In this document: piece after piece, positions 57,268-64,000 of the stretch
Numbering within the stretch: the first letter of the stretch is position 1
Layout: each line of letters starts with the position of its first letter
Notes under the pieces: model-generated
Database searches by the model: none
What the model was told of the DNA's origin: nothing
The model's input: the letters and a program-made list of their open reading frames with translations, nothing else
Position numbers and translations under genes: made by a program
NCBI RefSeq assembly: GCF_023702715.1
Contig: NZ_CP098480.1
Location: forward strand, 2,294,001 to 2,358,000
DNA length: 64,000 nt
Direction: 5' to 3'
From: Acinetobacter sp. C32I
GTDB lineage: Bacteria > Pseudomonadota > Gammaproteobacteria > Pseudomonadales > Moraxellaceae

Positions 57268-58095
57268 TTAAAACATTTGCTGGTAAATTTCAGCTTGTAG
57301 CATCTGTTTACTTTGTTCGGTGGTGAGATAGATATCTAGTTGTGGCGCATCTTTGCTGATTTCATTGGCACGATAATGCACTCCAATTCCTTCCCCATCA
57401 AAGAACCAATCGGCCTGTCCCCAATACAGTTTTTTCGGCACTTGCTTTTTGACTTCTGCCGATTGCTTGTCTACCCAGGTTTGATAGTGGCTTTGAATAA
57501 TCTGGTTCAAGGCATTTTGCTGATTCTTCTGAATCACATCCAAAACACTCACACTTTTCTGCAACTTACGATCTGCCACAAAAAAGTAGAAGCGATCTTT
57601 CACCGCAATATCTTCTTGTTGCGTATCCACGCCCACTTGCAACAACACATATTGATTCCGTTGCGAGGCAATACGTGTGGTTAAATGCAGTTCATAGGCT
57701 TTGTTTTTAGAATACTTATCCTGCCACTCATCTGACTTTTTCACATAGGCATTAATCGCCTGTTGCAGGGTCAGGTTTTTATTCTGTTCAATTTGTTGCT
57801 GAATCACATTGGCCTGATTTTTTGCAATCCATGCATTCAGCCATTCATCTTGGGTTTTAATGGTTTGAATATCGACATCAATACAGTTCTTTTTTTCACA
57901 AAATGGCAAGGCATAATCGGCCTTGGCTTCTTTCATATTTAAGTATGGAAGAACATCGGCTTTTTCGACTGATGACGCAGCCTGTTCTTTGGTCTGCTCC
58001 GCAGTACTTTCATTTTTATTCGGATGATCACATGCCGTTAAAGCCATCATGCCAATCATCAGACTGACAGCTAAAAGTGGTTTTAAAGTGTTCAT
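57268..58095 (-). CDS. second DUF3298-like lipoprotein, diverged
   Basis: 275 residues from the ATG at 58095, which has AAAGGA 7 nt upstream; the longer start is unsupported. Lipobox MALTAC. The mature part resembles the neighbour in layout (CEKKNCIDVDIQ near the start, a central beta region, a C-terminal GEGIGVHYRANEI) but lacks the GGAHG motif. Probably an ancient tandem duplicate. Function unknown. Confidence 0.75.
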   Translation of the reverse strand: MNTLKPLLAVSLMIGMMALTACDHPNKNESTAEQTKEQAASSVEKADVLPYLNMKEAKADYALPFCEKKNCIDVDIQTIKTQDEWLNAWIAKNQANVIQQQIEQNKNLTLQQAINAYVKKSDEWQDKYSKNKAYELHLTTRIASQRNQYVLLQVGVDTQQEDIAVKDRFYFFVADRKLQKSVSVLDVIQKNQQNALNQIIQSHYQTWVDKQSAEVKKQVPKKLYWGQADWFFDGEGIGVHYRANEISKDAPQLDIYLTTEQSKQMLQAEIYQQMF

Positions 58096-58127
58096 TGCAT
58101 CATCCTTTATTTTTAGTTCGTTCAATT

Positions 58128-58157
58128 AAAAACAGCCTCTAATTAGAAGCTGTTTTT
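58128..58157. terminator. terminator between prfC and the lipoprotein gene
   Basis: AAAAACAGC (58128-58136) pairs with GCTGTTTTT (58149-58157) around a 12-nt loop that has its own TCT/AGA pairing. On the minus strand it ends prfC. Confidence 0.8.
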
Positions 58158-58164
58158 GTGCAGT

Positions 58165-59754
58165 TTAGTGTTCTCGTGTGTTACGGAACTGAATATCTGG
58201 CCAACGTTCTTGCATTAACTGTAAGTTTACACGACTTGGTGCAAGATAAGTCAGATGACCACCACCATCCACTGAAAGCTGGTCATGTGCTTTTTTCTTG
58301 AATTCATTCAGGATCTTGTCATCATCACAATGCACCCAGCGCACGGTATGCACACTGACTGGCTCATAAATACAGTCAACCTTATATTCTTCTTTTAAGC
58401 GGTAAGCCACCACATCAAACTGTAACACACCCACTGCACCAACAATCAGGTCATTACTGATCTGTGGCATAAATACTTGGGTTGCACCTTCTTCAGATAA
58501 TTCTTTCAAACCTTTTTGCAATTGCTTCGATTTCAAAGGGTCTTTTAGGCGAACACGGCGGAACATTTCAGGTGCGAAGTGCGGAATCCCGGTGAAATGT
58601 AGATCTTCACCACTGGTAAAGGTATCGCCAATCTGAATGGTCCCGTGGTTATGCAAACCAATGATATCGCCTGGCCAAGCTTCTTCCAGATGCTCACGCT
58701 CACCCGCAAGGAAGGTTAATGCATCACTGATGCGTACATCTTTACCGATACGCACATGATTCATTTTCAAACCTTTTTCATATTTACCTGAGCAAATACG
58801 CATAAAGGCAATACGGTCACGGTGTTTCGGATCCATATTGGCCTGAATTTTAAACACGAAGCCTGTGAAACCTTCTTCATTGGCTTCAACAATACGTTCT
58901 TGCGTCGGATGTGCTTTCGGCTCTGGCGCCCAATTAATAAAGGTATCCAATACATGATCAACCGCAAAGTTACCTAACGCGGTACCGAACAATACAGGGG
59001 TTTGTTTACCTTGCAAGAATAACTCACGGTCTAATGGCTCATTAGCCATTTGTACCAATTCAAGTGATTCCTCAAATGATGACCATGCCAACTCGCCGAC
59101 TTTTTCACGAATATCAGCATGATCATAACCATCACGCACTTCGATATCGGTAATGGTTGATCCAAAACCTGCTTTATAGACATACAGTTTGTTTTCTAGC
59201 AGATTGTAAACACCCGCAAAATCACGCCCCATACCTAAAGGCCATGTAATCGGCACACAACGAATATTCAGGACATTTTCAATTTCATCGAGCAACTCTA
59301 AAGGCTCACGAATTTCACGGTCCATTTTATTGACGAATGAAATGATAGGTGTATCGCGCATACGACACACTTCCATTAATTTAATGGTACGTTCTTCGAC
59401 ACCTTTTGCACCATCGATCACCATCAATGCAGAGTCCACTGCGGTCAAGGTCCGATAGGTATCTTCCGAGAAATCTTCATGCCCCGGTGTATCAAGTAAG
59501 TTAATAGTGTGCTTTTTATAAGGGAACTGCATCACCGACGTAGTAATCGAAATACCACGTTCTTTTTCCATTTCCATCCAGTCAGATGTCGCAGAACGGT
59601 CAGACTTACGGCTTTTGACCATACCTGCAACTTGAATCGCCTTACCCCATAACAACAGTTTTTCGGTCATGGTGGTCTTACCCGCATCGGGGTGGGAAAT
59701 GATCGCAAAGGTGCGACGTTGGGCAACTTGTGCCACTAATTCATCTTTAAACAT
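58165..59754 (-). CDS. prfC: peptide chain release factor 3
   Basis: GTPase that recycles RF1 and RF2 from the ribosome after termination. 529 residues. The G domain has [15 protein letters not shown] (P-loop), [29 protein letters not shown] and FVNKMDRE. The C-terminal domains follow without change. It is the last gene with ordinary composition before the AT-rich right end. Confidence 0.97.
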   Translation of the reverse strand: MFKDELVAQVAQRRTFAIISHPDAGKTTMTEKLLLWGKAIQVAGMVKSRKSDRSATSDWMEMEKERGISITTSVMQFPYKKHTINLLDTPGHEDFSEDTYRTLTAVDSALMVIDGAKGVEERTIKLMEVCRMRDTPIISFVNKMDREIREPLELLDEIENVLNIRCVPITWPLGMGRDFAGVYNLLENKLYVYKAGFGSTITDIEVRDGYDHADIREKVGELAWSSFEESLELVQMANEPLDRELFLQGKQTPVLFGTALGNFAVDHVLDTFINWAPEPKAHPTQERIVEANEEGFTGFVFKIQANMDPKHRDRIAFMRICSGKYEKGLKMNHVRIGKDVRISDALTFLAGEREHLEEAWPGDIIGLHNHGTIQIGDTFTSGEDLHFTGIPHFAPEMFRRVRLKDPLKSKQLQKGLKELSEEGATQVFMPQISNDLIVGAVGVLQFDVVAYRLKEEYKVDCIYEPVSVHTVRWVHCDDDKILNEFKKKAHDQLSVDGGGHLTYLAPSRVNLQLMQERWPDIQFRNTREH

Positions 59755-60081
59755 GCTAAAAATCTACAATTTGTGCACCCATGTGTATCTGCAAATGATG
59801 GCAAGAACAGATGGCGTGCGAAAGAATTTAAAATTGGCGCAATTGTAGCAGATTTCGAAAATATATTTATCGATTGTTGATACTTCTTAGAACCTTTAGC
59901 TCAGTACCATCAAACAATTTAATATAGAATTCTTCAAGGGGATAAGTATTACTATAAAAACTAACTTTAAAAAATTATATTCAAAAAAGAAAAACAAGCC
60001 CATCATTAAATACATTATTAAAAGCTATAAAACGAGCAGAAAACATATTTTATTAATATTATTATCAGCTCGCTATTAAAA
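59755..60081. other. 330-bp AT-rich junction
   Basis: Base composition falls sharply between about 59,880 and 60,000. The prfC promoter must lie at the left. I see no direct repeats, tRNA or attachment site that would mark an insertion end, and no gene. Confidence 0.5.
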
Positions 60082-60654
60082 TCACTTTTTTGCCATTTTA
60101 TCGAGAACTCTTTGTATAACAGTACGTGTTACTGAAAACTGTTTAGCCAAAGAATAAACACTCTCTCCTCTTTTAAACATTTCAATCACCTGATTCTTTT
60201 GATCATTTGTTAAAATTTCAGGCCGACCAACCTTTTTAACGATTTTATTTTGTTTTTCGTTGTTCACACTAAATTGCTTTTCAAACTCAAAACAAAGCTT
60301 AAGAAAATGTAGGAAAAATATTTTTAAATCGCCATTAATTTCACTTTTAGAATAATCCAAACAAATCAATCGAATTTTCTTCTGATAAATTTTATCCGTT
60401 ATAGATAAAATTTCTTCGAAACTACTTCCTAAACAATCAATACTTTTTATTACCAACAGATCGTCCTCCTCTAAAGAGTAGTTAATTAAATTCAAAAGCT
60501 TATCTCTAAAAACAATCGATTTATTAACTGAAACCTCTTCCAAAACCAGTCTATTTTTTTGGATCTTGTAACCGTACTCATTAAAAAAAGAAAGGAACTT
60601 CCGTGATTCAGTATCTACACATGGATCAATTCTAACATAGGCATACGTACGCAT
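60082..60654 (-). CDS. serine-recombinase-like protein with degenerate active site
   Basis: 190 residues from the ATG at 60654; an upstream TTG/ATG extension is not family-like. The N-terminal part has the resolvase fold by pattern (MRTYAYVRID, then DDLLVIKSIDCLGSSFEEIL), and the C-terminus is a resolvase-type helix-turn-helix (GRPEILTNDQ...SVYSLAKQFSVTRTVIQRVL). However the catalytic Ser of YARVST is lost (YAYVRI) and the arginines of the DRLGR motif are replaced (DCLGS). It is therefore unlikely to recombine DNA and could instead be a DNA-binding regulator. Divergent from the glycan-type genes. Confidence 0.8.
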   Translation of the reverse strand: MRTYAYVRIDPCVDTESRKFLSFFNEYGYKIQKNRLVLEEVSVNKSIVFRDKLLNLINYSLEEDDLLVIKSIDCLGSSFEEILSITDKIYQKKIRLICLDYSKSEINGDLKIFFLHFLKLCFEFEKQFSVNNEKQNKIVKKVGRPEILTNDQKNQVIEMFKRGESVYSLAKQFSVTRTVIQRVLDKMAKK

Positions 60655-61344
60655 ATTAATACACCAGAAAGCAACAAAATTAAACACAATAAAACGATAC
60701 TACCATACATTTTTTTAAAAAAATATGAACTAAATCACACTATTGTATTCAACAATGTTTAAAACACACTTATAAAAATTAAATAAAATTAAATAAAATC
60801 AACCAATTATGCCAACAATACAAAAAATCTTAAGTTTCCCCAAATTAATAGTTAAATACATAACCATTTAAGCTAAAGTCATAACTACACTTAGTAAAAT
60901 AAGGTTAAAGATAAATTAAAATTAATCTTAAAAAAACAATATTAAAAAACATGTTCTAAATTATGTTTTTATTTAAAACATAAAAATAAAACACTAACCA
61001 AACTCAAAATTCAAAACCATTCACAGTAAAACAAATTCAAATTTTAAACCCGCCCCTCCGAACCAATCACACCAAAAAACTAAAAATAATCAACACTTAC
61101 CATATTAAAAGAAAACAAAAAAATAAAAATAAACAAACCATATAAAAAGCATTGACCATCAAAAAAACAGTTTTATAACAATTTAAGAAATAATTCAAAA
61201 TATTGATTTTTAACAAAAAAATAAATAAAAAATAGTATTAAAATTATAATTTACAACATATTGAAAAAATAAAAGCAATATTGAATACTAATCAAAAATG
61301 AATAGGCCTATCAAACCTAAAATATTAAAAGCACAGGATTACAG
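60655..61344. other. 690-bp extremely AT-rich divergent intergenic region
   Basis: Almost no G or C in long stretches. A 10-bp unit AAAATTAAAT is repeated about 2.6 times at 60775-60800, with other A tracts phased at roughly helical pitch, the pattern of curved DNA. No gene is visible. It probably carries the promoters of the recombinase-like gene and of the cluster to the right; the sequence is suited to silencing by H-NS-type proteins. Confidence 0.6.
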
Positions 61345-63039
61345 ATGAATACATCTCTCAATTACCTAAATCAACTCGATACTCAAATATCTAGTTTTAT
61401 AGAAAAAAATATTAATAGTACCAACACTAACTTATCTTCATCAAATAAAGATAATAGAGTTATAATTTTTATTTCCTCAGGTCCCAAAAACTTAAGAGCC
61501 AATGTATGGAACACCTCGCCATTACCAAAAGATCTCGCTGTAAAAAAAACTTTACAACACATTAAAAAGATCTACGAAAAGAAAAATAAAATCCCTGATT
61601 ACTTAAAAATAGATCTCGTACATAATATAGAAGAATTAAAATTTAGTGACCTTTTAACCATGATTAAAGAAGAAAAGCTAAACAATTATTTTAGAAGTGG
61701 AATTTCTTTTGATGAAAATTTCAGTATAGCTTTTCTAGAACAAGAAATTTATGGAAATGCAATTATTCAAGGTAAAATTTGGGATAAACCAAGTGAATTC
61801 CACGAAGAAAAACTAAATCAATATATTGAAAAAAAATATAACATCAAAAAGAGAGAAAAAATAAACCCTAAAAGTTCAATCTATACTTTCAAAAGTGTCG
61901 GGGTTTTCATTAATAATTCAGAATTTTATGAATTAAACACTGACTATATAAGCAGCGGTATCAGAGTCATTAAAAAAAATGAAAAAAAACAACACCTATT
62001 AGAAATAATCAAGAACAATGCAAATTATTTAGAATCACAAATAGACCCCAAAACAGGAAAATTTATCTACGGATATGTTCCAGCCCATAATGAAAAATTA
62101 ATAAGCTACAACAGTATTCGTCATTGTACTTCACTATATTCTTTATTGGAGGTATTTGAAGTTTCTGATGATTTTATTAACCATGACAAAATTAAAGCAG
62201 GAATTAACTACACCATCAACAACCTTATAAAATTCAGTGATGATAAATCATCAGCTTTCATTATTGAAAAAAACAAAGATAATATTGAAATAAAATTGGG
62301 GGCAAATGCTGCTGCCATCTTAATGTTTACAAAACATCAAGAAATTACAGGTAGTAATGAATTTTTATTTATTACTGAAAAATTAGCCAATGGCATTAAA
62401 ACGATGATTAAGCCAAATGGACAAACCATCCATATCATTGATTATCCATCACTAGAAATTAAAGAAGAATATAGAGTTATTTACTATGATGGTGAAGCAG
62501 CTTTAGCATTACTCCGACTTTACCAATTGAATAATGATCAAGATCTACTTACAACAGTAAAAATAATGTATGAGCACTTTATCAAAAATGACTACTGGAA
62601 ATATAATGACCACTGGCTTAGTTACTGTACAAACGAACTTAGCCTTATATGTCCTGAGGAAAAATACTTTGAATTTGGAATAAAAAATTATTTACCATAT
62701 TTAAAGAGATATAAATACCGCCGAACTGCCAGAGGAACATTTCTTGAAATGCTCATGGCTTCTTACAAAATGGTTTCCAGACTCCCACATCAAAAAAGTA
62801 ACGCGCTATTTGAAAAATCTAAATTTTCTGAATTATGCGATGTTATAAATACAAGATTAGAATATCAACGAGTAATTGGTTATTTTTACCCAGAAATTGC
62901 GATGTATTTTAAAAAACCGAATATTATTTTAAATAGTTTTTTTGTTAGACAAGAAAACTTTCGTACTCGGATTGATGATAACGAACACAACCTATCTGGT
63001 TATATTGCTTATTACTTACATTTTAAGGATAAACCATGA
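61345..63039 (+). CDS. unknown two-part protein with a possible alpha/alpha-barrel domain
   Basis: 564 residues, not recognised. The ATG has AGGA 6 nt upstream. The N-terminal part (about 35-215) is a mixed region with VIIFISSGPKNLRANVW and GISFDENFSIAFLEQEIYGNA. The C-terminal part (about 230-560) has repeated helical units (GKFIYGYVPAHNE, YNSIRHCTSLYSLLEV, KLGANAAAILMFTK, YYDGEAALALLRLYQ, DHWLSYCTNELS), the look of a six-hairpin alpha/alpha toroid as in glycoside hydrolases, lyases and cyclases. No signal peptide. It is AT-rich and coupled (ATGA) to an acetyltransferase, so a role in glycan synthesis or modification is plausible but unproven. Confidence 0.7.
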   Translation: MNTSLNYLNQLDTQISSFIEKNINSTNTNLSSSNKDNRVIIFISSGPKNLRANVWNTSPLPKDLAVKKTLQHIKKIYEKKNKIPDYLKIDLVHNIEELKFSDLLTMIKEEKLNNYFRSGISFDENFSIAFLEQEIYGNAIIQGKIWDKPSEFHEEKLNQYIEKKYNIKKREKINPKSSIYTFKSVGVFINNSEFYELNTDYISSGIRVIKKNEKKQHLLEIIKNNANYLESQIDPKTGKFIYGYVPAHNEKLISYNSIRHCTSLYSLLEVFEVSDDFINHDKIKAGINYTINNLIKFSDDKSSAFIIEKNKDNIEIKLGANAAAILMFTKHQEITGSNEFLFITEKLANGIKTMIKPNGQTIHIIDYPSLEIKEEYRVIYYDGEAALALLRLYQLNNDQDLLTTVKIMYEHFIKNDYWKYNDHWLSYCTNELSLICPEEKYFEFGIKNYLPYLKRYKYRRTARGTFLEMLMASYKMVSRLPHQKSNALFEKSKFSELCDVINTRLEYQRVIGYFYPEIAMYFKKPNIILNSFFVRQENFRTRIDDNEHNLSGYIAYYLHFKDKP

Positions 63040-63800
63040 ACAAACATAAATATATTCTATCAAATGAAACCACTCAAATTGAATTTTTTAAAATTGAAAA
63101 ATTTCTTCAAAAAATAAATATTAATATGCTTTTCTTAAAAAGAAACCCTCATAAGCTTATTAATTTAAACAATGACTTAAGAATTGAAGGATATAACAAC
63201 TTCTATAGTAATATCTTAAATTTATGCACCATTGGTGCATTTTCCTATTCCTCTTCAAATTTAGGCTATGGTGTTTCTATAGGTCGTTACTCAAGCTTAG
63301 CGGCCAATATAAAAATTATGGGAGCACACCATTTCCCCGAATGGATATCAACTTCCCCCCACTTTTATGCTGAAAGTTACCATAGTGTTGACCCTCAAAT
63401 GGTGACCCATATTCACCGAACTAAACGAAATGTTACTATTGGAAATGATGTATGGATAGGTGCTGATGTTGTTTTAAAAAGCGATATCAACATTGGAGAT
63501 GGCGCTATTATTGCATCGAATAGTATCGTAACTAAGGATGTTCCTCCTTATATGATTGTTGGTGGTAATCCAGCAAAAATCATTAGACCTAGATTTAGTG
63601 ATGATATTATTGAAAAATTAATAGACTTAAAATGGTGGAGATTCCATAAAAAGGATTTAAAGGGGTTAATGTTTGATGAACCTTATTTATTTATAGATTC
63701 CCTTAGAGAAAATATAGAATTAGAAAAATTGAAAGAATACTCTCCTCCATCTTTTACAAAAGATGATCTATTAAGCAAAATCAATGCAAAAACCACCTAG
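63036..63800 (+). CDS. hexapeptide-repeat (CatB/Vat-like) O-acetyltransferase
   Basis: 254 residues. After an unusual N-terminal extension (about 1-65) the left-handed beta-helix of the xenobiotic/sugar acetyltransferase family follows: VSIGRYSSLAANIKIMGAHHFPEW, then VTIGNDVWIGADVVLKSDINIGDGAIIASNSIVTKDVPPYMIVGGNPAK (several blocks). The His in GAHHF is the likely catalytic base. In a cluster with a glycosyltransferase it probably acetylates a sugar rather than an antibiotic. Its ATG overlaps the preceding stop by 4 nt. Confidence 0.87.
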   Translation: MNKHKYILSNETTQIEFFKIEKFLQKININMLFLKRNPHKLINLNNDLRIEGYNNFYSNILNLCTIGAFSYSSSNLGYGVSIGRYSSLAANIKIMGAHHFPEWISTSPHFYAESYHSVDPQMVTHIHRTKRNVTIGNDVWIGADVVLKSDINIGDGAIIASNSIVTKDVPPYMIVGGNPAKIIRPRFSDDIIEKLIDLKWWRFHKKDLKGLMFDEPYLFIDSLRENIELEKLKEYSPPSFTKDDLLSKINAKTT

Positions 63801-63827
63801 CCCTCTAATTCAAGTTGACTTAATATT

Positions 63828-64000
63828 ATGAAAAAGCAATATTTCTTCTTATTTCCAAAAATTGACGAGAAAAAAAATGGATTGGTTTTTGCCCTATTAA
63901 AACGTGCAAAAATACTTCATGAAAGATTGGGAATTGATCCAATCATTATTACAACAGATTTTGATCGTGCTTTAGCTAAAAATTATTGGAACTTAATTTC
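63828..64000 (+). CDS. glycosyltransferase, N-terminal part (partial)
   Basis: 57 codons to the window edge, start MKKQYFFLFPKIDEKK. The segment NGLVFALLKRAKILHERLGIDPIIITTDFD is a typical first Rossmann unit of GT-B enzymes, most like the TagE/GtfA type of family 4 transferases (poly(glycerol-phosphate) glucosyltransferase-like). No stop is reached. It lies 27 bp after the acetyltransferase gene in the same AT-rich cluster. Confidence 0.65.
   Translation, partial: MKKQYFFLFPKIDEKKNGLVFALLKRAKILHERLGIDPIIITTDFDRALAKNYWNLI

Overview
The window reads as chromosomal DNA of an Acinetobacter species (Gammaproteobacteria, Moraxellaceae). This rests on a moderately AT-rich core, the trxA-rho pair, a pntA gene split in two, a GacS-type hybrid kinase, a YfcG-type glutathione transferase and several small proteins of a type familiar from that genus. 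The species cannot be named from sequence alone. I saw no rRNA, tRNA, CRISPR array, insertion sequence or intact prophage.

Layout: 0.1-2.8 kb holds trxA, rho (near-consensus promoter and a long leader) and a small alanine-rich lipoprotein. 2.8-18.1 kb, all leftward for the core genes, carries the classic translation cluster thrS-infC / rpmI-rplT / pheS-pheT-ihfA, here cut into three blocks by two inserted accessory segments. Segment one (6.7-10.3 kb) has two diverged copies of an unknown tail-anchored protein interleaved with a ParB-like protein, a tiny protein and a NADAR-family hydrolase. Segment two (11.2-15.5 kb) has an MFS exporter, a YqaA membrane protein, an arylamine N-acetyltransferase, a YfcG-type transferase and two unknowns. 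infC starts at a rare ATT codon 5 nt after thrS.

18.3-33.6 kb contains an acyl-CoA synthetase, then a leftward run pcnB-folK-panB-panC-rapZ-ptsO-darP (RNA 3'-end modification, folate, pantothenate, cell-envelope signalling, ribosome assembly), comEA-like and mazG, an SDR, relA-rlmD-exonuclease and cysM. 33.8-41.9 kb is mostly rightward: gacS, a crotonase, a secreted protein coupled to a tartronate-semialdehyde-reductase-like enzyme and hydroxypyruvate isomerase, rsfS, a Nudix hydrolase and an SDR. 42-44.9 kb is the proton-translocating transhydrogenase pntA1-pntA2-pntB.

45.7-47.4 kb is a Rid-family protein plus MFS transporter behind a promoter whose 19-bp spacer holds a SoxR-like dyad. 47.5-59.8 kb is ordinary core: dusA, an NlpE-like lipoprotein, a cytoplasmic CHAP-like amidase, tcdA, an MFS transporter, acnA, tatD-type nuclease, two DUF3298-like lipoproteins and prfC.

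After about 59.9 kb the composition shifts sharply to AT-rich. A serine-recombinase relative that has lost its catalytic residues faces, across about 690 bp of extremely AT-rich DNA, the start of a rightward surface-glycan-type cluster: an unfamiliar two-part 564-residue protein, a hexapeptide-repeat acetyltransferase and a glycosyltransferase cut by the window edge. This is the most likely recently acquired and least understood part of the window.
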